Positions 38,409 to 48,328 of a stretch of 64,000 nt of DNA are shown piece by piece. A program made the position numbers and the translations under genes. The notes under the pieces were generated by a model. The model did no database searches. It was not told the origin of the DNA and saw only the letters and a list, made by a program, of their open reading frames with translations. Source of the DNA: Corynebacterium appendicis CIP 107643 (lineage in GTDB: Bacteria > Actinomycetota > Actinomycetes > Mycobacteriales > Mycobacteriaceae); the NCBI RefSeq assembly GCF_030408415.1, contig NZ_CP046976.1:1240001-1304000 (forward strand), written 5' to 3'. The first letter of the stretch is position 1. Every line of letters starts with the position of its first letter.

Positions 38409-39377
38409 TCACTCCTCGTCGACCGCGGCGTGCGTATCGGGAATACCGAGTTCTTCGGCGCGCTTGTCGGCGAGCGAGAGCAGACGGCGGATGCGGCCGG
38501 CGACCGCGTCCTTGGTCATCTGGGGGTCGGAGACTCGGCCGAGTTCCTCGAGGGAGGCATGGCGGTGCTTGACGCGGAGGTATCCAGCGTCGGCGAGGTG
38601 CTCGGGCACGTCGTCGCCGAGGATACTCATGGCGCGTTCGACTCGTGCGGCAGCGGCTGCCGCGGCTTGGGCGGAGCGGCGCTGGTTGGCGTCGTCGAAG
38701 TTGGCGTGGTGGCTGGCGCTGGTGCGCTCGTTGCGGATCTTGCGCTTTTCGTCCCATTCGAGGCGGGTGCGTGGTGCGCCGATGCGGGAGAGCAGAATGC
38801 CGATGGCGTCACCGTCGCGGATGAAGACGCGCTCGACACCGCGGGTCTCCTTGGTCTTGGCGGGCACGGAAAGACGGCGTGCAAGACCGACGAGGGCGAG
38901 CGCGGTTTCTTGGCGAGGGCAGAGCACTTCGAGGTTCGATGTGCGGCCGGGTTCGGTGAGAGCGCCGCGGGCGAGGAACGCCCCGCGCCACGCACCTTCG
39001 ACTTCGGCGGTGGTGCCGGAAATAATGGTGCGCGGCAGACCCACGACCGGGTGGCCGGAGGCGGTGACGAGTTTGAAGCGACGGATGACGTCGCGGGCAC
39101 CGTCGGTCACGGTCACCTCGTAGCGGGTGTCGCGCGAATTGCTGCCCGGGGCGATGGAATCCACGTCGACTGTGACTTCGCAGACATCCCGGATCGTGGC
39201 TGCGAGGTGCTCGGCGACGGCGAGTTCAGTGAAATCAGCTCGGATTTCAAGGCCGCGAAGCCCATGGGTGAATTCCCCCGCCACGCGGAGCATCGCGGTC
39301 GCTTCGGCGATGCGGGCGTCCGCCCCAGACGGGGTGACCGCCAACAATTCGTCTTTGACTTTCGCTGTCAACGCCAC
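38409..39377 (-). CDS. whiA: Sporulation/cell division regulator WhiA
   Basis: 322 aa. An N-terminal LAGLIDADG-like domain (AWRGAFLARGALTEPGRTSNLEVLCP) and a C-terminal HTH (SLEELGRVSDPQMTKDAVAGRIRRLLSLADKRA). In non-sporulating corynebacteria it is linked to division and growth control. It belongs to the conserved rapZ-yvcK-whiA cluster. Confidence 0.95.
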   Translation of the reverse strand: MALTAKVKDELLAVTPSGADARIAEATAMLRVAGEFTHGLRGLEIRADFTELAVAEHLAATIRDVCEVTVDVDSIAPGSNSRDTRYEVTVTDGARDVIRRFKLVTASGHPVVGLPRTIISGTTAEVEGAWRGAFLARGALTEPGRTSNLEVLCPRQETALALVGLARRLSVPAKTKETRGVERVFIRDGDAIGILLSRIGAPRTRLEWDEKRKIRNERTSASHHANFDDANQRRSAQAAAAAAARVERAMSILGDDVPEHLADAGYLRVKHRHASLEELGRVSDPQMTKDAVAGRIRRLLSLADKRAEELGIPDTHAAVDEE

Positions 39378-39443
39378 GTGAGAGTTCTCCCTTTCCCTGG
39401 TGCCAGCAACGCTTCGTGGATGAGCCGGTAGCTTTGCGCCAGT

Positions 39444-40442
39444 CTAGTTTCCCTCGAGAGCGTCTGTGATGGCAGCTGCTAGTTTCTCCGGATCGTGCCT
39501 GTTCATGGGTTCGCCGTTGCCGTCGATCTCGCGGAGATCGGCGAAGACCATGCGTGCGCCTGCTTGCTCGGCGGTGCGGGTCAGGTAGGTGCGCTCCCCC
39601 TCGGTATAGTCGGTTCCGTCGTCGACGAGGAACATGTCCACGTTCAGTCCGGGAGCGTGCTGGTTGAAAACGTGGATGTGGCGCTCGGTGGTGAATCCCG
39701 GGGTCTCCCCCGCCTCGGGCGAGAGATTCAAGATGACTACGACGGGAGCTTTCGTCTCGTTGAGGGCCGCGACAATATCCGGGATGAGCAGGTGCGGCAG
39801 GACCGAGGAGAACCAGGAACCGGGGCCGATGGTGACGATATCGGCGTTCAGGATGGCCTCGACGGCCGCAGGGTTCGCGGCTGGCTTCGCCGGGTGCAGG
39901 CGCACGCGGCGAACGGATCCGGGGGTGGTTGCGACGGCGACCTGGCCGCGGACGGAGCGGAGGACGCGAGGATCGTCGTCAAGCCCGGCGACTTCGGCTT
40001 CGATGTCGAGTGGTTCGAGCGCCACAGGAAGAACGCGCCCTTTGGCGTTGCACCACTGTGCGACCGTGTCGAGCGCCTGCTGGATGTCACCGCTCATTTC
40101 GGTGAGCCCGGCAATGATGAGGTTGCCGACGGCATGGCCGGCCATGGCTCCGTTGCCGCCGAAGCGGTGCTGGAGGGCCTCGCGGCGCAGGCTGCCGTCG
40201 TCGTTTTCGGGGGTGAGCGCAGCCATGGCCATGCGGAGGTCGCCGGGCGGGATGACGGCGAGCTCGCGGCGCAGGCGGCCAGAGGATCCACCGTCGTCGG
40301 CGACGGTGACTACGGCGTGAACGCGGCTCGTTTCAGGCGATTTGCCGTCGCCGTCTTGAGCGCCGGTCATTCGTTTCGCGGCGAGCAGGGTCTGGTGGAG
40401 GCCGTGACCGCCGCCGAGACTGGTGATGCGCAACTGGGACAT
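39444..40442 (-). CDS. yvcK: YvcK/CofD-like protein (putative gluconeogenesis factor)
   Basis: 332 aa. CofD/MgfK-type fold with SLGGGHGLHQTLLAAKRM at the N-terminus, VTVADDGGSSGRLR near residue 50 and IVTIGPGSWFSSVLPHLLIP near 205. In other Firmicutes/Actinobacteria it binds UDP-sugars and links metabolism to cell wall synthesis. The ATG at 40442 has AGAAG 7 bases upstream; a GTG at 40448 is less well placed. Confidence 0.93.
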   Translation of the reverse strand: MSQLRITSLGGGHGLHQTLLAAKRMTGAQDGDGKSPETSRVHAVVTVADDGGSSGRLRRELAVIPPGDLRMAMAALTPENDDGSLRREALQHRFGGNGAMAGHAVGNLIIAGLTEMSGDIQQALDTVAQWCNAKGRVLPVALEPLDIEAEVAGLDDDPRVLRSVRGQVAVATTPGSVRRVRLHPAKPAANPAAVEAILNADIVTIGPGSWFSSVLPHLLIPDIVAALNETKAPVVVILNLSPEAGETPGFTTERHIHVFNQHAPGLNVDMFLVDDGTDYTEGERTYLTRTAEQAGARMVFADLREIDGNGEPMNRHDPEKLAAAITDALEGN

Positions 40443-40456
40443 TTTCACGCTTCTTT

Positions 40457-41332
40457 CTAGTGGCGCTGCAGGTCGCGGTGCATGACGGAGACGTCGAGTC
40501 CGCCGTGTTGCGAGAGCCTGCGGCCGACCTCTTCGGCGACAGCGACAGAGCGGTGGTGGCCACCAGTGCAGCCGATGCCGACGGTGACGAAGTCTTTTCC
40601 TTCGTGCTTGTAGCCGGCCATCATAGAGCTGAGCAGGTTGACGACGCTGTCGACGTACTCGGAGGCGCCGGGTTGGCTCAGCACGTAGTCGCTGACGGGT
40701 TTGTCCACACCGCGGAAGTGGCGGAGCTCTTCGATCCAGTACGGGTTCGGCAGGAAGCGGACGTCGAAGATGAGGTCGGCGTCGCGCGGGGAACCGTGCT
40801 TGAAGCCGAAAGACTGGACCGTCACGTGCTGTTTCGCGGATGCGAGGTCGCCGATGGAGGCCTCGATCGCGCGGCGCAGGTCGTGGATGGACAAGTTGGA
40901 GGAGTCGATGATGACATCGGCGGTGTCGCGGACGCGGGAGAGTTCGGCGCGTTCGCGTTCGATGCCGACGCTCAAGGGGTTGTCCTCTTGCAGCGGGTGG
41001 GTGCGCCGGACGCTATCGAAGCGCTTGATGAGCACGTCGTCGCGCGCTTCGAGGTAGAGCACGAACGGGTTGAAGCCGCGTTCGCGCGCAACGCTGATCA
41101 TCTCCATCAGGGAGCCCTTGAAGATGCGGGCGCGCACGTCGGTGACGACGGCCAGCTTGTCCACGGGCGAGTCTTTCCGCGCCGCGAGGTCCATCAGCTC
41201 GAGGATGAGTTGCGGCGGGAGGTTCTGGGAGACGAAGTAGCCCTTGTCCTCGAAGACTTTCGCGGCGGAGGACAACCCGCCGCCGGACAGCCCCGTGATG
41301 ATGACGGGTCGCAACTCAGTTGGGGTGGTCAT
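40457..41332 (-). CDS. rapZ: RapZ-family nucleotide-binding protein
   Basis: 291 aa. The N-terminal P-loop reads [13 protein letters not shown]: the Walker A lysine expected in GxGKS is a leucine (residue 20). Walker B region VIIDSSNLS near 128, and the C-terminal [26 protein letters not shown] and [20 protein letters not shown] are intact. RapZ-type proteins bind small RNAs or metabolites in other bacteria. Starts at 41341 and 41350 are possible. It precedes yvcK by 14 bases. Confidence 0.9.
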   Translation of the reverse strand: MTTPTELRPVIITGLSGGGLSSAAKVFEDKGYFVSQNLPPQLILELMDLAARKDSPVDKLAVVTDVRARIFKGSLMEMISVARERGFNPFVLYLEARDDVLIKRFDSVRRTHPLQEDNPLSVGIERERAELSRVRDTADVIIDSSNLSIHDLRRAIEASIGDLASAKQHVTVQSFGFKHGSPRDADLIFDVRFLPNPYWIEELRHFRGVDKPVSDYVLSQPGASEYVDSVVNLLSSMMAGYKHEGKDFVTVGIGCTGGHHRSVAVAEEVGRRLSQHGGLDVSVMHRDLQRH

Positions 41333-41367
41333 GCGCCCCATCGTAGACAATTGCGCGCTTATCGACG

Positions 41368-43455
41368 TCAGCTCTTCCGCAGATGCTCGTACACCGTTTC
41401 CGCGAGCTTGGGGCCGATGCCCTTGACCTCTGCGATGTCCTCGACGCTGGCTTCCTTGAGTTTTTTCACGCTGCCGAAGTGCTTGACCAAATCGCTGCGG
41501 CGAGCGGGACCGAGCCCGGGAATGCCGTCGAGCGCGGAGGCGCGCATTCGTTTGGAGCGCTGCTGGCGGTGGTAGGTGATGGCGAAGCGGTGGGCCTCGT
41601 CGCGGATCTGCTGCAGCAGGTACATGCCTTCGGAATTGCGGGGCAGGATGAGGGGTTCGTCGTCGTAGGGCACCCAGATCTCTTCGAGGCGTTTGGCCAA
41701 GCCGACGAGAGTGACGTCGATAATGCCGAGCTCGTCGAACACTTTTTGCGCGGCGGTGACCTGCGGTTTGCCGCCGTCGACAATGAAGAGCTGCGGCGGG
41801 TACGCGAACCTCTTATTGTCGGTGGATTCCACATCGGCGGACGCGTCCAGTTCTTCCTCGTCGGAAAAGCTGGTCTCGTCGAGATCTGGGTCTTCGGGGT
41901 TGGCGAGCTTGTCCTGGTTGTGACGTTTAAATCGCCGGCGCGTGACTTCCGCGATGGAGCCGACATCGTCGCTGCGGCCGTCACCGGCGGCTTCCTTGAT
42001 GCGGTAGCGGCGGTAGTCGGATTTCTTGGGCAGCCCGTCTTCGAAGACGACGAGCGAGGCGACGACATCGGTGCCCTGGATGTGGGAGATGTCGGTGCAC
42101 TCGATGCGCAGAGGCGCGTCGTCCATGCCGAGAGCGTCCTGGATGTCCTGGAGCGCCTGGGAGCGCGCGGTGAGGTCGCCGACACGCTTCAGCTTGTGCT
42201 GGCGCAGCGATTCCTTGGCGTTGCGCTGGACGGTCTCCATGAGCGATTTCTTGTCGCCGCGCTGCGGGACGCGGAATTCGACGGGGCCGCCGCGGAGCTG
42301 CTCCAACAACGCGCGTGTCTCCTCCGGCTCGTCGGGCATGACCTGGACGAGGATCTCGCGCGGCACGGGCATGGGCGGCCGGATCTTCTCGTGGGATTCC
42401 TGGTCAACACCGCGGCGGCGGACTTTCTTGGCGGCCAGCCGCTCGTCCTCCGCTTTTTCCTGCTCCATGCGCTCGACGGCGTCGGAATAATGCTGCACCA
42501 GGAAATTCTGCATGAGAGCGGGCAAGGCGGGGTCGGCTTCGCCGTCGTCAAGCCGTGTGAGCGAGCCCGGCTCGTCTCCCGTTTTCTCGACGACCCAGCC
42601 GCGTTGCGAGCGGATGCGGCCCTCGCGCACGGCGAAGATCTGCACGGCGGCCTCGAGTTCGTCGGTGTCGAAGGCAATGATGTCGGCGTCCGTGTCGATG
42701 TTGAGAACGACGGTCTGGCGCTCCATGACTTTGTTGACGGCGCCGAGGTCGTCGCGCAGACGCGCGGCCTTCTCGAATTCGAGGTTCTCGCTTGCCTCCA
42801 TCATCTGGCTGGTGAGGCCTTTGACGACGCCGTCGGTGCGTCCGGACATGAAGCCCATGAACCCGGAGACGATCTCGTCGTACTCGGGTTCGTCGACGCG
42901 CTGGACGCACGGCGCGGAGCACTTGTCGATATATCCGAGCAGGCACGGGCGCCCCAACTGCTCGTGGCGCTTGAAGACGCCGTTCGAGCAGGTGCGAACG
43001 GGGAACACGCGCGTGAGCAAGTCGAGCGTCTCGCGCACGGCCCACGCGTGGGAAAACGGGCCGAAATAGCGCACACCCTTGCGCCGCGGGCCGCGGTAGA
43101 AGAACGCGCGGGGGTATTTCTCCCCCACGCTCACCGCAAGCATCGGGTACGTTTTGTCGTCGCGGTACATGACGTTGAACCACGGGTCGTACCGCTTGAT
43201 CCACGTGTACTCAAGCTGCAGAGCCTCGACCTCGCTGGCGACGACGGTCCACTCGACCTTGGAGGCGGTGAACACCATCTGTCGGGTGCGCGGGTGGAGC
43301 TGCTCCGGCGGCTGGAAGTAGTTGTTGAGGCGCGCTCGGAGATTCTTCGCTTTGCCGACGTAGACGACGCGTCCTGCGCCGTCACGGAATTTGTACACGC
43401 CCGGCTCGGTGGGAATTGTTCCGGGAGCGGGACGGTAGGTAGCTGGGTTGACCAC
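41368..43455 (-). CDS. uvrC: Excinuclease ABC subunit C
   Basis: 695 aa nucleotide excision repair endonuclease. GIY-YIG domain near residue 17 ([20 protein letters not shown]), a Cys cluster ([13 protein letters not shown]), UVR domain ([20 protein letters not shown] near 218), the RNase H-like domain ([16 protein letters not shown] and [13 protein letters not shown]), and C-terminal HhH motifs ([18 protein letters not shown]). GTG start. Confidence 0.97.
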   Translation of the reverse strand: MVNPATYRPAPGTIPTEPGVYKFRDGAGRVVYVGKAKNLRARLNNYFQPPEQLHPRTRQMVFTASKVEWTVVASEVEALQLEYTWIKRYDPWFNVMYRDDKTYPMLAVSVGEKYPRAFFYRGPRRKGVRYFGPFSHAWAVRETLDLLTRVFPVRTCSNGVFKRHEQLGRPCLLGYIDKCSAPCVQRVDEPEYDEIVSGFMGFMSGRTDGVVKGLTSQMMEASENLEFEKAARLRDDLGAVNKVMERQTVVLNIDTDADIIAFDTDELEAAVQIFAVREGRIRSQRGWVVEKTGDEPGSLTRLDDGEADPALPALMQNFLVQHYSDAVERMEQEKAEDERLAAKKVRRRGVDQESHEKIRPPMPVPREILVQVMPDEPEETRALLEQLRGGPVEFRVPQRGDKKSLMETVQRNAKESLRQHKLKRVGDLTARSQALQDIQDALGMDDAPLRIECTDISHIQGTDVVASLVVFEDGLPKKSDYRRYRIKEAAGDGRSDDVGSIAEVTRRRFKRHNQDKLANPEDPDLDETSFSDEEELDASADVESTDNKRFAYPPQLFIVDGGKPQVTAAQKVFDELGIIDVTLVGLAKRLEEIWVPYDDEPLILPRNSEGMYLLQQIRDEAHRFAITYHRQQRSKRMRASALDGIPGLGPARRSDLVKHFGSVKKLKEASVEDIAEVKGIGPKLAETVYEHLRKS

Positions 43456-43465
43456 AGCGCCTGCC

Positions 43466-44038
43466 CTAAGCTTCCGGCATGTAGCGGGCTTCGAGGCGGC
43501 GGAATGCCTTCACCGACTCGATCGCGCGCTCTTTGTCGCCCGACTGGATAGCCCAGAGCGGAACATACTCGAATTCCGGCAGCTCGAGGCGGGCCATGCG
43601 GGAGCCGCGCGGGAAGGTCAGACCGTACACGACGACCCATGGGTAGAAGCGTGTGCCGATGATGTTCCGGACCTCCACCCCGTCCTCGTTCGCGCGCACG
43701 CGCGGGCGGGTCAGCCCCAGCCACACCACGACCGAGAGAATCAACCCGATGGCGGGAAAGGCGAGCTTGTCCAGCATCGTGATCGCCGCACCGGTGAACT
43801 CCACATCCAGCATCACTCCGGTGAAGATGTGCGCGGCCATGATCACGATGACCAAGACCAACGCCACTCGCCGGAGATACTTCGAGACGATCTCGATCTC
43901 CCACGGCTTCGACGAGGTCACAGCATGCGGGTCGAGGGCGTTGAAGTACGCGATGTCCCGCTCACTCGCCGCACGGGCCGTGCCCGCGTCATTCACGTTG
44001 CTCGCATTGCTCACGTCGATTCTCTCCCGTTCTATCAT
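43466..44038 (-). CDS. Membrane protein with a PH (bacterial pleckstrin homology) domain
   Basis: 190 aa. Two membrane segments ([20 protein letters not shown] and [18 protein letters not shown]) followed by a bacterial PH-like domain, [40 protein letters not shown]. Resembles Rv1417-type proteins. It lies 10 bases upstream of uvrC. Function unknown. Confidence 0.85.
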   Translation of the reverse strand: MIERERIDVSNASNVNDAGTARAASERDIAYFNALDPHAVTSSKPWEIEIVSKYLRRVALVLVIVIMAAHIFTGVMLDVEFTGAAITMLDKLAFPAIGLILSVVVWLGLTRPRVRANEDGVEVRNIIGTRFYPWVVVYGLTFPRGSRMARLELPEFEYVPLWAIQSGDKERAIESVKAFRRLEARYMPEA

Positions 44039-44069
44039 CCCGGACGTGCGTGTCCTCAGAAAATGGTGC

Positions 44070-44100
44070 GCGGCGGGGTGCTGTCGCGCTGCCCCGCCGC
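44070..44100 (-). terminator. Terminator of the rib operon
   Basis: A 9-bp perfect stem (GCGGCGGGG / CCCCGCCGC) with a 13-nt loop lies 40 bases beyond the ribH stop and is followed on the minus strand by GCACCATTTTCTG. Confidence 0.65.
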
Positions 44101-44140
44101 CTAAGTGGCGATGTCATCTTTGACTCGCCGCGAGCTGGTT

Positions 44141-44659
44141 CTACCAGGCGTCGTGCGCGTCGCCGCGGGTGAGCTTCATCAGCGGGAAACGCTCGATTTC
44201 TTCCATGACCTTAGCTGCGCCGACAGCGGCCGCGAATGCCTCAGCACCCTTGTCCTCGTGGGCGTCGGGGCCGCCGGTGCGGTCCATGGCCTGTGCGTAG
44301 GTGTCCACGGTGAGAACACCGTTGCCGACCGGGACGGACATGTCGAGGGCGACGCGGGTGAGGCCGTCGGTGACAGAGCGGCAGACATAGTCGAAGTGCG
44401 GGGTCTCGCCGCGGATGACGCAACCGAGAGCGACGACGGCATCGAAGCGCTTTGCGGCGGCCTGCGCCATGAGCGGAAGCTCCATTGCGCCGGAGACCAT
44501 GAAAACGTGGACCTCCGCACCGGCCGCTTCTGCCAGCTCGACGGCACGGTCGATCAGGTGGTCCACGACCTCGGCGTTCCACTCGGTGCCGACGACCGCG
44601 ACACGCATGCCTTTCGCGTCGATCTTGTCCGGGGAGGTGTCGGGGGCTCCGAAAATCAT
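44141..44659 (-). CDS. ribH: 6,7-dimethyl-8-ribityllumazine synthase
   Basis: 172 aa. Makes the direct riboflavin precursor from the RibA and RibD products. Typical sequences are [32 protein letters not shown] near residue 54 and [17 protein letters not shown] near 82. The last gene of the rib cluster. Confidence 0.95.
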   Translation of the reverse strand: MIFGAPDTSPDKIDAKGMRVAVVGTEWNAEVVDHLIDRAVELAEAAGAEVHVFMVSGAMELPLMAQAAAKRFDAVVALGCVIRGETPHFDYVCRSVTDGLTRVALDMSVPVGNGVLTVDTYAQAMDRTGGPDAHEDKGAEAFAAAVGAAKVMEEIERFPLMKLTRGDAHDAW

Positions 44660-44715
44660 GGTTGCTCCTTAATCAGTTTACGAACATCTTCGGCGAAGCG
44701 TCGCACAACCCCATT

Positions 44716-45963
44716 TTAGATGCCGTGCGCCTTATCCCACCGCTGGACCGCCGGGAGGTCGTGTCCCATTCGGTCTCGCTTCGTGCGCAGATACTTGATG
44801 TTGTTGTGTGAAGGCGCGATTTCCACGCGCGTGCGGCCCAGAACGACTGGGCCGTAACCACTCAACGCCTCCACCTTAGCCGGGTTATTCGACAACACTT
44901 CCATCGAGGCGAGGCCGAGGTCGGCGAGGATATGCCCCGCGACAGAGTATTCGCGGGCGTCGGCCGGAAGTCCTTGCTCGATATTGGCGTCGACTGTGTC
45001 CAGGCCCTCCTCCTGCAGGCGGTACGCCTGCAGTTTCGCGGCCAGCCCGATGCCGCGGCCTTCGTGGCCGCGAAGGTAGACGACCACGCCGCGGCCGGCT
45101 TCCTGGATAATCCTCATTGATTCGTGCAGCTGCGGTCCGCAGTCGCAGCGTTGCGAACCGAACACGTCGCCGGTCAGGCACTCGGAATGCACGCGGACGA
45201 GAACATCTGAACCGCCAGAGATGTCCCCGGTGACAAGGGCGATGTGCTCGGAGCCGTCGACAAGCGATCGGTAGCCGTACGCCGTGAACGGCCCGTATTC
45301 GGTGGGAAGCGTCGTGGAGACCACGCGCTCGACGATGTTCTCCGTGCGGCGGCGGTAGGCAATGAGCTGTGCGATCGAGATCATTTTCAAGCCGTGCTCG
45401 TCCGCGAAGCGGCGGAGCTCGTCGCCGCGCGCCATGTCTGCAGGGTCGTCTTCGGAAACGATTTCGCACAGCGCGCCGGCCGGGCGGCAACCGGCGAGGC
45501 GGGCGAGGTCGACCGATGCTTCCGTGTGGCCGTCGCGTACGAGTACGCCACCGGGGCGCGCCCGCAGCGGAACAACATGACCAGGACGGGTGAAATCGGC
45601 TGCCCTACTAGAGGGATCCGCCAGGCGGCGAATCGTCTCGGCGCGGGACCGCGCGGAAATGCCTGTTGTGCCCGTCGCCGCGTCCACCGTCACGGTGTAA
45701 GCGGTGCTGCGCGCGTCCTCGTTCACCGCGACCATCGGCGGAAGGTCCAACCGTGCGGCGGCATCCTCCTCGAGAGCGACGCAAACATAACCGGAGGTGT
45801 AGCGCACCATGAACGCCACCAATTCGGGGGTGGCGTGCTCAGCGGCGAAGATCAAGTCACCTTCATTCTCGCGGTCTTCGTCATCCACCACCACGACTGC
45901 TTCACCGCGGCCAATGGCGGCAACAGCGTCGTCGATTGAATCAAGTCGCAGGGTGTCCGTCAT
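44716..45963 (-). CDS. ribBA: Bifunctional DHBP synthase / GTP cyclohydrolase II
   Basis: 415 aa. N-terminal RibB domain with [23 protein letters not shown] and [25 protein letters not shown]-terminal RibA domain with the zinc ligands [15 protein letters not shown] near residue 258 and [14 protein letters not shown]. It feeds both branches of riboflavin synthesis. Confidence 0.97.
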   Translation of the reverse strand: MTDTLRLDSIDDAVAAIGRGEAVVVVDDEDRENEGDLIFAAEHATPELVAFMVRYTSGYVCVALEEDAAARLDLPPMVAVNEDARSTAYTVTVDAATGTTGISARSRAETIRRLADPSSRAADFTRPGHVVPLRARPGGVLVRDGHTEASVDLARLAGCRPAGALCEIVSEDDPADMARGDELRRFADEHGLKMISIAQLIAYRRRTENIVERVVSTTLPTEYGPFTAYGYRSLVDGSEHIALVTGDISGGSDVLVRVHSECLTGDVFGSQRCDCGPQLHESMRIIQEAGRGVVVYLRGHEGRGIGLAAKLQAYRLQEEGLDTVDANIEQGLPADAREYSVAGHILADLGLASMEVLSNNPAKVEALSGYGPVVLGRTRVEIAPSHNNIKYLRTKRDRMGHDLPAVQRWDKAHGI

Positions 45964-45968
45964 GAGGA

Positions 45969-46577
45969 CTAATGGTAGACCTCAACCATTTTCTCGATGT
46001 ACTTGGCTACCACGTCGACCTCGAAATTGACCGGTTCGCCGACAGCGAGGTCGCCGAATGTGGTGTCGCGCAGCGTCGTCGGGATGAGCGAGACCTCGAG
46101 GTAGTCCTCCCCCACCGCCGAGACGGTCAGCGACGTGCCGTTGATGGCGATCGAGCCTTTCTCAACGACATACCGCGCAAGCTGCGCCGGAAGGGAGAAC
46201 CGCAGCACGTCCCAGTGCTCCGACGGTACCCGGGAGACGAGTTCGCCGACACCGTCGACATGCCCTTGCACGATGTGGCCTCCGAACCGGGCGCCCGCAG
46301 CCAGGGCGCGCTCGAGGTTGACGCGGCTGCCCTGCTCGTAGCTGCCCAGGCGGGACCGGTTGAGCGTTTCCTGCATGACGTCGGCGGTGAAGCCGGTAGC
46401 GCCGTCGGCGCAGTCAACGATCTCGACCACGGTGAGGCACACGCCATCGACGGCGATCGAGTCACCCGGTGCGGCGTCCGCTGTGACGGTCGGGCAGGAA
46501 ACGGTGATGCGGACGGCGTCGTCAAGCTGCTCCAGCTTGTCCACGGTGCCGATTTCTTCGACGAGGCCTGTGAACAT
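45969..46577 (-). CDS. ribE: Riboflavin synthase alpha subunit
   Basis: 202 aa with two lumazine-binding repeats: [12 protein letters not shown] with [13 protein letters not shown], and [14 protein letters not shown] with [14 protein letters not shown]. Dismutates lumazine to riboflavin. It is named ribC in C. glutamicum. 5 bases before ribBA. Confidence 0.97.
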   Translation of the reverse strand: MFTGLVEEIGTVDKLEQLDDAVRITVSCPTVTADAAPGDSIAVDGVCLTVVEIVDCADGATGFTADVMQETLNRSRLGSYEQGSRVNLERALAAGARFGGHIVQGHVDGVGELVSRVPSEHWDVLRFSLPAQLARYVVEKGSIAINGTSLTVSAVGEDYLEVSLIPTTLRDTTFGDLAVGEPVNFEVDVVAKYIEKMVEVYH

Positions 46578-46610
46578 CGGTTGTTCTCCTTGAAGTGTAT
46601 CTGCGGGTGG

Positions 46611-47624
46611 TCAGGGCCAGGGGCGGCGTAATTCGATGACGGCGTCCTCGCCGAGAGAGAACGCGTCGTTGAGCTCGTAGCGCGGCGCGTCGGCAAGCGT
46701 GTCGGCGAGCGGGCCGTCGAGCAGGCTGTGGCCGCCGCCGAGCAGCATCGGCGCCACATAGGCGTGGACGCGGTCGACGACGTCGAGGGCGAAAACGCTG
46801 CGCATGAGCGTCGGTCCGCCTTCGACGAGGACATCCCGCGCACCGGTGTCGTAGAGCGCGTCGAACGCCTCCTGCGGGGTGGCGTACTGCTCGAAGCCGA
46901 GACGCGTCAGGTTTCCTTCCGGGACGTCCCGCGTGCCCACGACAACCCTGCGGGGCTGCCGCGCCAGCAGGGATCCATCGCGGTCGCGGGCGGTGAGCGA
47001 CGGGTTATCGGCGATCGCCGTCCCGGTGCCGATGACGATGGCATCGCGCATGGCGCGGTCGAAGTGGGTGTACTGGCGCGTTTCAGCGGAGGTGATCCAC
47101 TGGCTGGTGCCGTCGACTGCGGCGCTGAAGCCGTCGAGGGTGCCGGCGAATTTCGCGGTGACGGACACGCGGCCGTAGCGGATGGAGTTGAGCCAGGGAT
47201 CGAGTCCGTCAACCGGGTAGTCCACCTGGGTGACCGCTACGTCGTGGCCCCGCAGGTAGGCGGCCCCGCCGTCGGCGATGGGGTTCGGGTCGTGGCGGAT
47301 GTAGTAGACGTGCGCGATGCCGGCCTCCACGATCGCCTCGGAACACGGCCCCGTCCGGCCGGTGTGGTTGCACGGCTCCAAGGTGACGGCAAGCGACGCG
47401 CCGCGAACGCGGTCAGGCGCAGTCGCCGCAGCGGCATCGAGGGCGACGCGTTCGGCGTGCCGTCCGCCGGCGCGCTCGGTGGCACCGGTGGCGATGATGC
47501 CGGTGTCGTCGAAAAGCGCGCACCCGACCGGTGGATTCGGGCTGGTGATTCCGCGCGCAGATTGCCCCGCATTGACAGCGGCAACGAGCGCTGACTGGAC
47601 GGTGGAAGAGAGATCTGGGTACAT
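46611..47624 (-). CDS. ribD: Bifunctional riboflavin deaminase-reductase RibD
   Basis: 337 aa. Deaminase zinc site GRHAERVALD near residue 56 and PCNHTGRTGPC near 84; reductase domain with VTAKFAGTLDGFSA and DVLVEGGPTLMRS. The ATG at 47624 has GAAGAAG upstream; a TTG at 47642 overlapping the rpe stop is the alternative. No FMN riboswitch is visible upstream because rpe abuts it. Confidence 0.95.
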   Translation of the reverse strand: MYPDLSSTVQSALVAAVNAGQSARGITSPNPPVGCALFDDTGIIATGATERAGGRHAERVALDAAAATAPDRVRGASLAVTLEPCNHTGRTGPCSEAIVEAGIAHVYYIRHDPNPIADGGAAYLRGHDVAVTQVDYPVDGLDPWLNSIRYGRVSVTAKFAGTLDGFSAAVDGTSQWITSAETRQYTHFDRAMRDAIVIGTGTAIADNPSLTARDRDGSLLARQPRRVVVGTRDVPEGNLTRLGFEQYATPQEAFDALYDTGARDVLVEGGPTLMRSVFALDVVDRVHAYVAPMLLGGGHSLLDGPLADTLADAPRYELNDAFSLGEDAVIELRRPWP

Positions 47625-47638
47625 CGGCGAGAGCTTCT

Positions 47639-48301
47639 TCAACGCTCGGCGGCGGCGCGGGCCAGGTCGCGGAGGGTGTCCACCGCTTCGGCCGGATCCT
47701 CGGCACCGAAAACTGCGGAACCGGCGACAAACGCATTGACCCCAGCTTCGGCAGCCAGCTCAATGGTGGCTTGAGAGATGCCGCCGTCGATGCCGATCAG
47801 CGTCGATAAACCCGCTTCTTCAATGCGTTCGCGCGCGGCCGCGACTTTGCTCAGCACCTCCGGCATGAATTTCTGGCCACCGAAGCCGGGCTCGACGCTC
47901 ATGATCATGACTTGCTCGAAGTGCTCGAGGTCGTCGAGGTACGGCTCAATCGGGGTGCCCGGTTTGATGGCGAAACCGGCCTGGGCGCCGAGATCGTGAA
48001 GTGTCCGCGCGGCCGCGACGTGGTCGTCAGTCGCCTCGATGTGGAAGACGAGACGGTCGCCGCCGGCCTTGATATAGGTCTCGAACCGGCGCTCCGGCTC
48101 CTCGATCATCATGTGGATGTCCAGGAACTGGTCGGTCACGCCGTCTACGGCCTTAGTCACATCGGGCCCGAAGGAGAGGTTGGGCACGAAGTGGCCGTCC
48201 ATGATGTCGACGTGGAGCAGGTCGGCGGACGGCACCTTCCGCACGTCCGCCCCCAGGTTGGCGTAGTCGGCGGCGAGGATCGACGGGGCGATGTAAATCA
48301 T
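47639..48301 (-). CDS. rpe: Ribulose-phosphate 3-epimerase
   Basis: 220 aa. TIM barrel with SILAADYANLGADVR, HVDIMDGHFVPNLSFGPDV, SVEPGFGGQKFMPEVL and IGIDGGISQATI. Zinc-type epimerase of the pentose phosphate pathway. It leads into ribD, linking ribulose-5-phosphate supply to riboflavin synthesis. Confidence 0.97.
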   Translation of the reverse strand: MIYIAPSILAADYANLGADVRKVPSADLLHVDIMDGHFVPNLSFGPDVTKAVDGVTDQFLDIHMMIEEPERRFETYIKAGGDRLVFHIEATDDHVAAARTLHDLGAQAGFAIKPGTPIEPYLDDLEHFEQVMIMSVEPGFGGQKFMPEVLSKVAAARERIEEAGLSTLIGIDGGISQATIELAAEAGVNAFVAGSAVFGAEDPAEAVDTLRDLARAAAER

Positions 48302-48328
48302 GGCCCCAAGTCTATCCCTTCAGCGAAA

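Noticed and set aside
41715..41723. GTCGATAAT (and GTCGATAAA near 47802) as further copies of the dispersed motif
   Set aside because: Each differs from the core in its last base, so they were left out of the count.
47625..48328. An FMN riboswitch controlling the rib genes
   Set aside because: The upstream side of ribD is filled by rpe, which abuts it, and the short rpe-rsmB gap has no room for the ~140-base RFN fold.
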